A DNA stretch of 64,000 bases from JAMLJG01 sp035327585 (GCA_035327585.1 DAOLDD010000017.1:6673-70672), one strand, 5' to 3'. Shown: positions 40,526-50,146, numbered from the stretch's first letter. A program made the numbers and translations. Notes: generated from the letters alone by a model not told the origin.

Positions 40526-41971
40526 GTGAAATTTGCGTATATCGCCAGTGAGATTACCCCGTATGCGTCGACCGGCGGACTCGCCGAAGTAGCCGGCGCG
40601 TTGCCCGAAGTCATCGCGCGCGCGGGCCACCAGGTCATTCGCATCATGCCGTGCTACCGCATGGTGCTGGAGGGGCCGCGCACACTGTCTCCGACGGATA
40701 TCCGGATCAGCGTGCCGGTTGGCCTGCGCCACTACACCGCGGACATTCTGTTCATCGAGGAGGGTGGGGTGACCACCTATTTCGTGAGGCGTGACGAATT
40801 TTTCGACCGCGCGCAGCTCTACAATCTCCCGGATCGCGACTACGAGGACAACTTTGAGCGCTTTGTCTTCTTCCAGAAGGTCGTCGTGGCGCTGCTCGAC
40901 CGGCTGGCCTTCCAGGCTGACATCGTGCACTGCAACGACTGGCAGACCGGCTTGGTGCCGTATTTCCTGGAATACGGCGTGCAGGCGCGGCGCCGGGGTC
41001 GGCGCGAGAAGGTTGTGTATACGCTGCACAACGTGGCGTACCAGGGGATCTATCCCGACAGCGAATTTGCGCTCACGAACCTGCCGTTCAGCGCGTACAG
41101 CGTCGACACCTTCGAGTACTACGGGAAGATCAGTTGCTTGAAGGCCGGGATCACCGGTGCGGATCTCGTTACGACGGTGAGCCCCGGGTATGCGCGCGAA
41201 ATCCTGACGCCCGATGGCGGTTTCGGACTCGACGGCTTGTTGCGCAGCGTGCAGGACCACCTCGTGGGGTTGTTAAACGGCATCGACACGGACATATGGG
41301 ACCCGGCGCGCGATCCGCACCTCCCGGCGAACTACGATGCGCGCAACATGGGTGGGAAGAATCTTTGTCGCACGCACATCGCCGGTCGGATGAACGTCAA
41401 AATTGGGAAGGATACGTTGATCCTTGCGATGGTTTCCCGCCTCGTCGATATGAAGGGGTTCGACATCCTCGCGGAGGCGATGGACCGGATCATGGAGGAG
41501 GACGTTGTCTTCGTTCTGCTCGGGTCCGGCCAGAAAACCTACGAGCAGATGGCTCGCGATTGGGCGACGAAATGGCCGGGCAGGGTGGGGGTACGCATCG
41601 GGTACAACGCCGCCCTCGCCCATGAAATCCAGGCCGGTTCCGACATCATGTTCCTGCCGTCGAAATCCGAGCCGTGTGGACTCACGCAATTCTGCAGCCA
41701 GCGGTATGGCACCCTGCCCGTCGTTCATGCCGTGGGTGGCCTTGCGGATTCCGTCGCGGACCCATCGGAAGGCGGTCCGGCCAGCGGGATCAAGTTTGAC
41801 GACTACAGCGGGGATGCCTTGTTTGAGGCGACACAACGCGCCCTGGCGCTACTGCGAAATCCTGTCCGCAAGCAGGCCGTCCTGAGACACATGATGAACC
41901 TCGACGTCTCTTGGGGCCAGGCCGCGAAGCGCTATCTGGCGCTCTATGAAAAACTCGTCAATCGCGGCTGA
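40526..41971 (+). CDS. glgA: Glycogen synthase with altered KxGGL motif
   Basis: This 481-residue GT5 glycosyltransferase builds alpha-1,4-glucan from ADP-glucose. It shows VHCNDWQTGLVPY, YTLHNVAYQGIYP, KAGITGADLVTTVSPGYA, and SEPCGLTQFCSQRYGTLPVVHAVGGLADSV. The N-terminal motif normally reading KTGGL reads STGGL here (Ser15 in place of Lys15), and this lysine contributes to ADP-glucose binding in E. coli. The start is the GTG at 40526, after GAGGAGG. An in-frame extension upstream lacks conservation. Confidence 0.9.
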   Translation: MKFAYIASEITPYASTGGLAEVAGALPEVIARAGHQVIRIMPCYRMVLEGPRTLSPTDIRISVPVGLRHYTADILFIEEGGVTTYFVRRDEFFDRAQLYNLPDRDYEDNFERFVFFQKVVVALLDRLAFQADIVHCNDWQTGLVPYFLEYGVQARRRGRREKVVYTLHNVAYQGIYPDSEFALTNLPFSAYSVDTFEYYGKISCLKAGITGADLVTTVSPGYAREILTPDGGFGLDGLLRSVQDHLVGLLNGIDTDIWDPARDPHLPANYDARNMGGKNLCRTHIAGRMNVKIGKDTLILAMVSRLVDMKGFDILAEAMDRIMEEDVVFVLLGSGQKTYEQMARDWATKWPGRVGVRIGYNAALAHEIQAGSDIMFLPSKSEPCGLTQFCSQRYGTLPVVHAVGGLADSVADPSEGGPASGIKFDDYSGDALFEATQRALALLRNPVRKQAVLRHMMNLDVSWGQAAKRYLALYEKLVNRG

Positions 41972-42252
41972 ATTCTTCGGCTGTAGCCCTGTGCGCCGTC
42001 TGCGGTGCGATCCCTGAACGCACGTTCGCACCCTCGACCTCCGCGCCAAAGCCGCGAAGTTATGATAGTGCCGCCTTCGCCGCGCGGTTTCATCGCACCC
42101 CAAGACCTAGCGGTCCCGCGCATCCATATATAGACATAATATGTATTATGCGACGTTATTGGGATGCCGTGAAAAGCCTTCAATCTTCAACGAATCCGGA
42201 TAGCCGCGCGCTCAGGCGCGATCTCATTGGGACGCTGCGTCAAATCGCTGTT
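41972..42252. other. Convergent intergenic region with an AT-rich palindrome
   Basis: About 280 bp between the glgA stop and the lepB stop. It contains CATAATA-tg-TATTATG (42135-42150), a perfect inverted repeat in an AT-rich patch unlike its surroundings. No terminator with a T run, no tRNA and no credible gene were seen; open frames on either strand lack motifs. Confidence 0.4.
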
Positions 42253-43356
42253 TCAGCGGACCCAGCCCCAGCGGTTGCCGAGCGGCCAGTAGACCATGAA
42301 GGCCGGGCCGACGATGTTCTTGCGTTCGACACCGCCGAAGTAGCGACCGTCCAGACTGGACATCGTGTTGTCGCCCAAGGGCAGATATTTGGTCTCAGAC
42401 AAATGCAGTTCCTGTCCGGGGCGGCCGAGCGCCGTCCGAATGGCGTCGCCGGTGTACGGCAACTGGTACCCGTTGTAGCCCAGACTCCGATCCTGCAACC
42501 GCGCGAACGGCATCGGCTCCCGGATGGGCTCGCCGTTGGCCAGCAGGAACGGCGGAACCAGTTCGATTCGTTCCCCCGGCATACCAGCCATGCGCTTGAT
42601 GTAAAAGGCGTCCGTCCGTATCCGCGGATAGTCGATGCCGTCGGTGCTGAAGACAAAAATATCCCCGCGCTCCGGACGGTTGAAATTGTACCGCACCTTG
42701 TTCACGAAAATGTGGTCGCCGAGGCGAACCCGGCCGGAAGCGAGCAACTGGCCCTTCTTCACGCGCGTATAGCCGGGCTGGACCACGAGCTTCATGTTGC
42801 GCGGCATTTCGTGCGGAACACCGCCGACATAAAACCGTATCAGTTCCTCCGATTCCTCATAACGCGAATCGACCAGGCCGTCCACCTCGGCTCGCACCTC
42901 CCGATAGCGTTCGCCAAAGAGCGCCAGGGGCACCAGGTTGAGGGGAAAATAGTCGTACCACTGGCGGCCCAGTTGCGGCTGGACCGTGATCCCGTACAAC
43001 GTCGGCTGCATGGAGCCCGTGGGGATCTTGAACGGCTGGATGAAATAGGTTCGGAACGCCATGGCGACCACAACCGCCACGACGAGAATCTCCAGGTTCT
43101 CCCGCACCCGCGGGTGACTGCGGTGCGGCGCGAACTGGTCCATGACGGCAGCGAGACGCTCCGCAGCGGCGTCGATATCGGCGGGCACCCCACCCTTGCG
43201 CGCGGCGCGGAGCGCGTCCTCCGCCGCCTGCATCGCCGCGAGGTCGTCCTCCGGGGCAATATCCTCGCGCATGTGCCGCAGGTGTCGCGCCTCATGCAGG
43301 ATGTGGCGCACCATTTTGCGCCGTCTACGCCGTTCAAGCCACTGCATCATGATCAT
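42253..43356 (-). CDS. lepB: Signal peptidase I
   Basis: This 367-residue protein is the leader peptidase. The N-terminal 80 residues are a charged cytoplasmic extension, followed by one transmembrane segment (residues about 88-101). The catalytic serine is Ser115 in PTGSMQPTL, and the general-base lysine lies in VRYNFNRPERGD-adjacent GDHIFVNKVRYN. The region from about residue 120 to 200 is longer than in E. coli, as in other PVC-type LepB proteins. LPLGDNTMSSLDGR is the C-terminal signature. It overlaps lepA by 4 nt. Confidence 0.93.
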   Translation of the reverse strand: MIMMQWLERRRRRKMVRHILHEARHLRHMREDIAPEDDLAAMQAAEDALRAARKGGVPADIDAAAERLAAVMDQFAPHRSHPRVRENLEILVVAVVVAMAFRTYFIQPFKIPTGSMQPTLYGITVQPQLGRQWYDYFPLNLVPLALFGERYREVRAEVDGLVDSRYEESEELIRFYVGGVPHEMPRNMKLVVQPGYTRVKKGQLLASGRVRLGDHIFVNKVRYNFNRPERGDIFVFSTDGIDYPRIRTDAFYIKRMAGMPGERIELVPPFLLANGEPIREPMPFARLQDRSLGYNGYQLPYTGDAIRTALGRPGQELHLSETKYLPLGDNTMSSLDGRYFGGVERKNIVGPAFMVYWPLGNRWGWVR

Positions 43357-45155
43357 TCAATCCCGCCGCGCAGGACCTTCACGAAGGCCTCCTGCGGGAT
43401 GCTTACGTTGCCGACCTGTTTCATGCGCTTCTTGCCTTCCTTCTGGCGTTCGAGCAGCTTGCGCTTGCGCGTGATGTCGCCGCCGTAGCACTTCGCGGTA
43501 ACGTCCTTGCGGAATGCACGAATGGTCTCACGGGCGATGATTTTCTTGTTTACCGAGGCCTGCAAGGCGATCGGGAACATCGCCGGCGGGATCAGCTCCT
43601 TGAGTGCCGCGCACAACTGGCGCCCGCGTCCCTCCGCCTTGGTCCGATGAATGATGCAGGAGAAGGCCTCGACCGGCTCGCCGTGCACGAGGATGTCCAT
43701 GCGGACCAAATCCGATGTCTCATAGCCGGCATATTCATAGTCCATCGATGCGTATCCGCGGCTGATGCTCTTCAGCTTGTCCTGGAAATCGATCAGGATC
43801 TCATTAAGCGGGAGCTTGCAGGTGAGCATCACGCGCCGCGTGTCCAGCGACTCCGTTTTCTCAACCGCGCCACGCCGGTCCATGATCAACTGCAGGATGT
43901 CGCCAATGTGTTCGTTCTGGCAGATCAGGAATGCCTTGATCAGCGGCTCCTCGATCCGCGTGATCCGCGTCTGGTCGGGGAGTTTCGTCGGATTCTCGAT
44001 TTCCGTCATCACTCCGTCGGTCGTATGCACGCGGTAGACTACGTTGGGATAGGTCGAGATGATGTCGACATCGTATTCGCGCCGCAGGCGTTCCTGCACA
44101 ATTTCCATATGGAGCAGGCCGAGAAAACCGCAGCGGAATCCCAGCCCGAGCGCAACGGAGTTTTCGGGCATGTAGCTGAAGGAGCTGTCGTTCAGCTTGT
44201 ACTTGTCGAGGCTCGTGCGCAGCTTCTCGAAGTCCGCCGTGTTGATCGGATAGATCCCGCTGAACACCATCGGGTGGATTTCCTTGAAGCCCGGCAACGG
44301 CTCTGAAGTCGGCTTCTGCGCGAGCGTCACCGTATCGCCGATCTTGATATCCGACGGGTCCTTGATATTGCCGATGAAATAGCCCACCTCGCCCGGGCCG
44401 AGCTGCTCCACCTTGATCGGATTCGGCACGAAGATGCCGACCTCCTTGACTTCGTAGTCATTGCCGGTACTGACCATGCGGATGCGGTCGCCGGCCTTGA
44501 ATGTGCCGTCCACCACCCGCACGTAGGTCACGACGCCGCGGAAGGTGTCGTAGGTGGAATCAAACACCAGCGCTCGCAACTCGGCCTTCGTCGTCTTTGG
44601 TTCCGGAATCCGCTCGACGATGCCCTCCAGCAGGTCGGCGACGCCAAGCCCGGTGCGCGCGCTCACCTTGTAGGCGTCATGGGCGGAGATTGTCAGGATC
44701 TCCTCCAACTGCTTCTCGGCCTCCTCGACGTGCGCGTTTTGCATGTCGATTTTGTTGAGCACCGGCACCAGCGTCAGCCCCTGCCCGGTAGCCAGATATG
44801 TGTTCGCGACGGTTTGCGCCTCGACGCCCTGCGTCGTGTCCACGATCAGCAGCGCGCCTTCGCAGGAGGCCAGACTGCGCTGGACCTCGTAGGAAAAATC
44901 GACATGGCCCGGCGTGTCGATCAGGTTGAACGTGTAGCGACGTCCGTTCTTCGCCGTGTAGAACATCGTGACGGGATGCGCCTTGATCGTGATGCCACGC
45001 TCGCGTTCCAGGTCCATCGCGTCGAGCACCTGTTCCTGCATATTGCGCTTCTCGATCGTGGACGTCAGTTCCAGCAGGCGATCCGCGAGGGTGGACTTGC
45101 CGTGGTCGATGTGTGCGATGATGCAGAAGTTTCGAATGTGGGATAGATCTTGCAT
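43353..45155 (-). CDS. lepA: Elongation factor 4 (LepA)
   Basis: This 600-residue translational GTPase back-translocates ribosomes or aids initiation. Motifs are IAHIDHGKSTLADRLL (G1), DLERERGITIKAH (G2), LIDTPGHVDFSYEV (G3), NKIDM (G4), and the LepA C-terminal domain KSISRGYASMDYEYAGY and TRKRKLLERQKEGKKRMK. The ATG at 45155 is used; a TTG three codons upstream (45164) is a weaker alternative. It lies 13 bp after the rpe stop and overlaps lepB. Confidence 0.95.
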   Translation of the reverse strand: MQDLSHIRNFCIIAHIDHGKSTLADRLLELTSTIEKRNMQEQVLDAMDLERERGITIKAHPVTMFYTAKNGRRYTFNLIDTPGHVDFSYEVQRSLASCEGALLIVDTTQGVEAQTVANTYLATGQGLTLVPVLNKIDMQNAHVEEAEKQLEEILTISAHDAYKVSARTGLGVADLLEGIVERIPEPKTTKAELRALVFDSTYDTFRGVVTYVRVVDGTFKAGDRIRMVSTGNDYEVKEVGIFVPNPIKVEQLGPGEVGYFIGNIKDPSDIKIGDTVTLAQKPTSEPLPGFKEIHPMVFSGIYPINTADFEKLRTSLDKYKLNDSSFSYMPENSVALGLGFRCGFLGLLHMEIVQERLRREYDVDIISTYPNVVYRVHTTDGVMTEIENPTKLPDQTRITRIEEPLIKAFLICQNEHIGDILQLIMDRRGAVEKTESLDTRRVMLTCKLPLNEILIDFQDKLKSISRGYASMDYEYAGYETSDLVRMDILVHGEPVEAFSCIIHRTKAEGRGRQLCAALKELIPPAMFPIALQASVNKKIIARETIRAFRKDVTAKCYGGDITRKRKLLERQKEGKKRMKQVGNVSIPQEAFVKVLRGGIE

Positions 45156-45168
45156 GAGGTCCAATCTG

Positions 45169-45846
45169 TTATCCGTGGCGCGCGGCCGCGCAGCTCTCGC
45201 GCATACGCGCCAACTCCGCCGCCATGTCCGGCGCGCGGTAGAGCGACGTTCCGGCGATTAATACGTTTGCGCCTGCCGCCGCGCACATCCGGGCGGTTTC
45301 CTGCGTGATGCCGCCATCGACCGAAAGGTCAAACTGCGGCGCCCATGCGCGAATTTCCGCGATCTTCGGCAGCACATGATCCAGAAACGGCTGCCCACCA
45401 AAGCCGGGATGCACGGTCATCAATAGGATTTCATCCGCCAGTGGCAACAGGTTCCGCACGGCGGCCGTCGGCGTTTCAGGGTTCAGCACCACGCCTGCTC
45501 GCCGCCCGCGGGCGCGAATACGTTCCAGCAGCGGGGCCGGTTCGTCGTGGGCTTCCACATGAACCATTAATAAATCGGAACCCGCGTCCAGAAACGCATC
45601 CAACAGGCCGGCGGGTCGCGTGCACATCAGGTGTACGCTCAAGGGGAGTTTCGTCGTCCGCCGTGCCATCCGGACAATATCCGGCCCCATCGTCAGGTTC
45701 GGGACGAAATGTCCATCCATCACGTCCAGATGCAATCCATCCGCAGCGGCCCTCTCCGCGGCGAGGCAGGCGTCCGCCAGATGACCAAAGTCCGCCGCCA
45801 AAAGGGACGGAAGAATCTGAAGACGAGGCTTGTTTGAGGCAGGCAT
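45169..45846 (-). CDS. rpe: Ribulose-phosphate 3-epimerase
   Basis: This 225-residue TIM-barrel enzyme interconverts ribulose-5-phosphate and xylulose-5-phosphate. It shows ILPSLLAADFGHL, HLDVMDGHFVPNLTMGP, SVHLMCTRPAGLL, TVHPGFGGQPFLDHVLPKI, DLSVDGGITQE and LIAGTSLY (phosphate binding). The ATG at 45846 begins the conserved region, 10 nt after the -10 box. It heads the rpe-lepA-lepB operon. Confidence 0.95.
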   Translation of the reverse strand: MPASNKPRLQILPSLLAADFGHLADACLAAERAAADGLHLDVMDGHFVPNLTMGPDIVRMARRTTKLPLSVHLMCTRPAGLLDAFLDAGSDLLMVHVEAHDEPAPLLERIRARGRRAGVVLNPETPTAAVRNLLPLADEILLMTVHPGFGGQPFLDHVLPKIAEIRAWAPQFDLSVDGGITQETARMCAAAGANVLIAGTSLYRAPDMAAELARMRESCAAARHG

Positions 45847-45856
45847 GAAGGCCGCG

Positions 45857-45885
45857 AAACTATCCCACCCCACCCCACCCGTCAA
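45857..45885 (-). promoter_or_regulatory. rpe-lepA-lepB promoter with a G-quadruplex spacer
   Basis: On the minus strand TTGACG (45880-45885), 17 bp, TAGTTT (45857-45862). The spacer reads GGGTGGGGTGGGGTGGG on that strand (45864-45880), a four-tract G-quadruplex motif with single-T loops. Confidence 0.65.
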
Positions 45886-45926
45886 GGCATGCTGCTTGGC
45901 GGAAGTCATTCAGCGCAAGGGTTCAA

Positions 45927-48900
45927 CTACGGGGCGGGAATTTTGACCTCGAGGCGATAGAAGCGGCTCGTTGGATTGGGCAACGTGTCGAGGAACTGAC
46001 CGGCCTGACCGTTGCCTTGGATCGGTTCGGTCAGCGGCGTCGCGAGATGCCAGTTGGAGCCTTCGGGGGCGAGCTGATCCGCGTACCAGACGTAGTAGTT
46101 TCGATTCGATGCGGTATCAAAAAACAACGATGAAGCGCCGGTCGCGTGGTGGACATCCTCAATGACAAGATGCGCGTTCCAGACCAGGGGATGTGTGTTC
46201 GCGATGAATTCCTCCCAATTCGTAAAGCCGTCCATGTCATCGTCAATATCGGCCCACAAACTGCCCGCGGGAATGCCCCATTGGCGCTCCCAGGCGTCCG
46301 GAATGCCATCGTTGTTGCTGTCCTCGTTTACCTCGGCGCGGACCAGGCGTTGGGCGACGAGCGTGGGTTGACTGGTGTGCGCGAAGGTCACCGTGAGCAG
46401 ATGCAGCGCATCCGGTTGTCCGTTGTATAGATTGGGCAACGAGGTGCGGATGGCGTGCTCGCCCGTCGTGATATTGAAATCCAGAACGTAATTTGTCGCC
46501 GGTAGAATTTCCTCATTGGCTCCAATGGTAAACGCCGCCAGCAATTCCGCCGGCGTCAGTCCGTTGGTCAGGCTCTTCGAGAAATAGGCGACGAGATTGC
46601 TTCCGATCCCCACCAATGCCCCGTCGGATGAGGGCTGCTGCACGAACAGGTAGGCGCTGTTCCCGCCATTGATGACGGTGCGCTGCAAGGTGGTGAAATG
46701 GCCGTCCCCATCCGTAAGCGACATGTTGGTGGACGACGTGACCTCGCGCAGGCGAGTCCTGATGGTTGCGGTTCCACTGGTCGGAATGATGACGTAGTTG
46801 AATTCCCACTGCTGCTCCAGCGGCTGCCCCGGCTGCGGCGCGATCACGATGCCGCGCACGGCTTTCGCCCAGGCGCCGTTTCCATTCGCCACGCCGGTCG
46901 CCGCATCGTCGTTGGCAGGATCGAGATCGTCGATGCGGTACCAGACCTCCTCGACGGTTTGGTCCGAACGTACGCGCACGCGGTAGGACCCGCCCGTCAG
47001 CGTGAGGCCATCCTGCACAGGCGTGACATAGTGGCCCGCGGGACGCTTCGTGTCGTAATAGAAGGTCTGTGTCTCTTCGCGATAGATCGACGTGTCCCCG
47101 GCCGCCCGGTTCAGAAAGGACTTGGTGCGAAGCACATGGAATCCCTCTTCCAGGCCCGTGGCCATGCGGCCCCAATCGTTGTGGGGGAAATATGGGATCG
47201 TGCCCGCGTTGAAGTTCGTTATCGCGAACTGCGTCTCCATCCGGCGGCCGATCGCAATATCATTGTCGGACCACGGGAAGATGCTGGCGGCATTCTTGCG
47301 ATGCGTTCCGATCTTGTAGCGCAGCACCGTGCCGTTCGGCATGGCTGGGAGCGTGGCCTTCCACCACTGGGATGTGCTGCCGCCGTCAATCGATCCATTG
47401 GCGTGAAAGACCATCGGCGCAACCAGCGTCGTGCCCCGCCCCACCCCACCCGCGCCTTCGGGGTACTCCAAGCCATTGGTCGTGTAATAGAGCCAGGCAT
47501 GCTGCACGTTCGGCGCGTAGCCGATCTTACCGTAGATCGTGACCGGCTGGCCGGCCGCCGCGGGGGGAGCAGGATTAAATTGCGGGGTGGCGTCGATTTG
47601 AATCGTGGCCGCCGGGTTGTGGTAGAACCAGTCCACGGACCGCCCGCCATCCGCGCCGGTCGTGCCGCCTTCATTGATCGTGAACCCGGCGCTGCCAATC
47701 GTGCAGATGTAGGTTTCCGCGCCCGGCGACCCGATCATGTTGCGCACGGTATTCGATGCCGCGAATTTCTCGGAAATGCGCTGCATGAACTTCATCTGCT
47801 CGTAGCCAAGGAACTTGTCGCCCGAAACGGCGGGCGGATTGTCGCGGGTACCGGGCGCCTGACTCACGATGTCGAGGTGCGAATTCAGGTCAATTCCGCC
47901 GTCGAGTTTCATCAGGATGTTTTCCGCCGTCCCGTCGGCGCGCGCGAGGAACGCGAGGTTTGAGGAACTGGTCACGCGCGGGACCTGGATCGTGTAGGAA
48001 AAATCCGATGCATTCGTATCCGGCAGGCCCAGGGGATTAAAATTCGGATCGCCGTTCTTGCCGTCCTTGCGCGTCACCGCGACGGTCCCGACGCGCGTTC
48101 CGTTTTCATAAATCTGGATCGGCTGGATCGCGTTCGTCGGATGCTCGCCCCACACGTTGGGCATCTGCGGGATGCGCCAGGAGAACGCGTAATACTTGCC
48201 CGGCGCGACATAGATCGACGATCCGTCCATGTTGCGGATCTTGCCGCCCTCGACCTTCGCCTGGAAGCCCTCGTCGTGATAGGAGTAATTGATCAAGCGC
48301 GCGCCCTCGGGGAACATGGCGTCGACGTTGCAAAGCGGCCAGGTGTCGATGTACTTCTTCGCCAGCATGAAGACCATCGTCACGCCATGGGAGTTCGCAC
48401 CGCCACCCGTCGCATTGGGATCGTACCGCGCCCACGACGTATAGTCCCACGCGCTCCACCGGCTGCTCTGATAGCCCCATCCAAAATGCCGTTTGATATT
48501 GACCAGGTTGGGAAGGTACTTCGCCCCGAACTGGCCGAGAAAGGGAACTTCCGCAGGCTTCGGGAACCAGTCGGGCGCGCCGCTCTGGTTGTAGCCGTCG
48601 GTGTATACGATCGGCACCCCCTCGCGCGCCAGAAGCACCGCGTGCGCCTGTTCGCGGTCCCCGCCCCAGAGATAGTTGTTGTCGTGGCTCATCACGTAGT
48701 GCATCGACAGCAACGGGTTGATGACGGCATACGAGGACTGATCCATGCCGGCGAGGTTCGCGCCGATGTTGCCCTTCACCGCGTTGAGAAAATCGTCGTT
48801 CGCGATGCGCATCCCGGCGTCCACGTAATACATTTTCCACGGCGGGTCGCCGAGGTGCTCGCCGAACAACATCAGGTCGTCGCGCGCCTCGATATTGCTG

Positions 48901-50066
48901 AAGACGGAATTGCGATGGTTGTTCCAATCGGAAAAACCGCGCGAAATATTGAACTGTTCCTGCGCCTGGCCACCGTACCCCCAGTTGGCGTCGTCCTTGG
49001 GGAAATCCATCTTCCCAAAAAAGTATGACGGCACGTGCTTCACGGCATCAAGGCGGAAGCCATCCGGCTTCGCCCGGTCCACGAACCAACGCAGCGCGCG
49101 AAACAGCAGCGAGTTCACGTCCTCCGTCACCGGATTGCCCATGTCGTAGCGGCCATTGCCGTAGCCCCATGCGGCGACCTGCCGGTCGGGTCGGCTCGGA
49201 TCGATGCCGGTATCCTCGAACGGCTCGGACGGCTCGCCCGGATCGTGCTGGCCATTCGCGTTCACGTCCTGCCAGTCGAAACGCCCGTTGCCGACGGCGT
49301 TGGTGACGAAGACGGCTGCATTGTTGGTGTAGCCGACGTCGCTGAACGGTTCCTTGTTTGAGAAGGTATAGACCGTGGTGGTCACACCGCCACCTGACAA
49401 TGTCAGCGGCAGATCCGTGTCGAGGTAGTATTCCGGATTGTTCGGATGCCGGACGCCGGACCATTTCGGGAAGTCATCGTTCTCATTCCAACCAAAGCTC
49501 GTATTCGGGTCTTCGTGGGCGATGTCCTGGCCGAACGGATTCCGGTTAAGCACCTGCCATTCATCCGACCAGGTTGGCCAGCCAAAGCCTTCATACGTCG
49601 TCTCGCTCGTGCGCCGCAGGTGAAAATCTTCCGGGACGAATCCATTGGCTTGCAGCGTGCCCGGCGCGCCTGTCGGCATTGGCCCGCCGTTGTGCGCCAT
49701 GACGTTGTCGAAATACACGCGGAACCCGAAGCGATGCGCAACCTGCATGAGGTGCAGCAGGTCGGTCTCGGTGCCGTACTTGGTGACGATGGTCCCGTTC
49801 TGGTTCTTCGTCCCCAGATCGAAACGATCATAGGTGTCGAAGCCGACTGAAAAGACGCTTCCGGCTTTGAACGGAGGCGGCAACCACAGCGCGTTGTAAC
49901 CCGCCTCCGCCAGCTCCGGAATACGCCGCGTGATCTCCGGCCAACTGGTGTTGAAATATTGGAGGATGACTTCGCCCGCGCGTGCGGAGATGCAGCCCCA
50001 TGTGACCCAGACCGCCAGCACACCGAGGCGGATGGCGCTCCCCAGCCGAATAGCACTCCTTCGCAT
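45927..50066 (-). CDS. Secreted GH13 alpha-amylase-family protein with calcium-repeat C-terminus
   Basis: This 1379-residue protein has a signal peptide (LGVLAVWVTWGCISARAG). The GH13 catalytic barrel at about residues 30-560 shows LAEAGYNALWLPPP, YFDNVMAHNGG, DGFRLDAVKH (Asp nucleophile), MLFGEHLG (acid/base Glu) and YVMSHDNNY (third Asp). A long region of beta-type domains follows, ending in thrombospondin type 3-like repeats (NEDSNNDGIPDAWERQWG, DDDMDGFTNWEEF) and a C-terminal SRFYRLEV-type domain. It probably degrades starch-like glucans outside the cell. The ATG at 50066 is preferred over one 2 codons upstream because the -10 ends 8 nt before it. Confidence 0.9.
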   Translation of the reverse strand: MRRSAIRLGSAIRLGVLAVWVTWGCISARAGEVILQYFNTSWPEITRRIPELAEAGYNALWLPPPFKAGSVFSVGFDTYDRFDLGTKNQNGTIVTKYGTETDLLHLMQVAHRFGFRVYFDNVMAHNGGPMPTGAPGTLQANGFVPEDFHLRRTSETTYEGFGWPTWSDEWQVLNRNPFGQDIAHEDPNTSFGWNENDDFPKWSGVRHPNNPEYYLDTDLPLTLSGGGVTTTVYTFSNKEPFSDVGYTNNAAVFVTNAVGNGRFDWQDVNANGQHDPGEPSEPFEDTGIDPSRPDRQVAAWGYGNGRYDMGNPVTEDVNSLLFRALRWFVDRAKPDGFRLDAVKHVPSYFFGKMDFPKDDANWGYGGQAQEQFNISRGFSDWNNHRNSVFSNIEARDDLMLFGEHLGDPPWKMYYVDAGMRIANDDFLNAVKGNIGANLAGMDQSSYAVINPLLSMHYVMSHDNNYLWGGDREQAHAVLLAREGVPIVYTDGYNQSGAPDWFPKPAEVPFLGQFGAKYLPNLVNIKRHFGWGYQSSRWSAWDYTSWARYDPNATGGGANSHGVTMVFMLAKKYIDTWPLCNVDAMFPEGARLINYSYHDEGFQAKVEGGKIRNMDGSSIYVAPGKYYAFSWRIPQMPNVWGEHPTNAIQPIQIYENGTRVGTVAVTRKDGKNGDPNFNPLGLPDTNASDFSYTIQVPRVTSSSNLAFLARADGTAENILMKLDGGIDLNSHLDIVSQAPGTRDNPPAVSGDKFLGYEQMKFMQRISEKFAASNTVRNMIGSPGAETYICTIGSAGFTINEGGTTGADGGRSVDWFYHNPAATIQIDATPQFNPAPPAAAGQPVTIYGKIGYAPNVQHAWLYYTTNGLEYPEGAGGVGRGTTLVAPMVFHANGSIDGGSTSQWWKATLPAMPNGTVLRYKIGTHRKNAASIFPWSDNDIAIGRRMETQFAITNFNAGTIPYFPHNDWGRMATGLEEGFHVLRTKSFLNRAAGDTSIYREETQTFYYDTKRPAGHYVTPVQDGLTLTGGSYRVRVRSDQTVEEVWYRIDDLDPANDDAATGVANGNGAWAKAVRGIVIAPQPGQPLEQQWEFNYVIIPTSGTATIRTRLREVTSSTNMSLTDGDGHFTTLQRTVINGGNSAYLFVQQPSSDGALVGIGSNLVAYFSKSLTNGLTPAELLAAFTIGANEEILPATNYVLDFNITTGEHAIRTSLPNLYNGQPDALHLLTVTFAHTSQPTLVAQRLVRAEVNEDSNNDGIPDAWERQWGIPAGSLWADIDDDMDGFTNWEEFIANTHPLVWNAHLVIEDVHHATGASSLFFDTASNRNYYVWYADQLAPEGSNWHLATPLTEPIQGNGQAGQFLDTLPNPTSRFYRLEVKIPAP

Positions 50067-50074
50067 GAACATTA

Positions 50075-50109
50075 ATAATACACAAAACGAATATCAGGTA
50101 AAACGTTTT
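50075..50109 (-). promoter_or_regulatory. Amylase promoter and LacI-type operator candidate
   Basis: On the minus strand the -10 TATTAT (50075-50080) is preceded at 17 bp by TTTTAC. AAAACGTTTT (50100-50109), a perfect palindrome with a central CG like LacI-family operators, overlaps the -35 region. Confidence 0.45.
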
Positions 50110-50146
50110 TCATTCCGGGATTGGCGAGTATCCGTTTGGAGGCGGG

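Noticed and set aside
41972..42252. Search for a tRNA or terminator in the convergent gap
   Set aside because: No cloverleaf, no CCA-type acceptor pairing and no hairpin followed by T residues was found.
42148..43488. Long open frame on the plus strand over lepB
   Set aside because: It lies opposite lepB and lepA, whose products have clear catalytic motifs. The translated frame is low in complexity, rich in Arg, His and Val, and has no motif.
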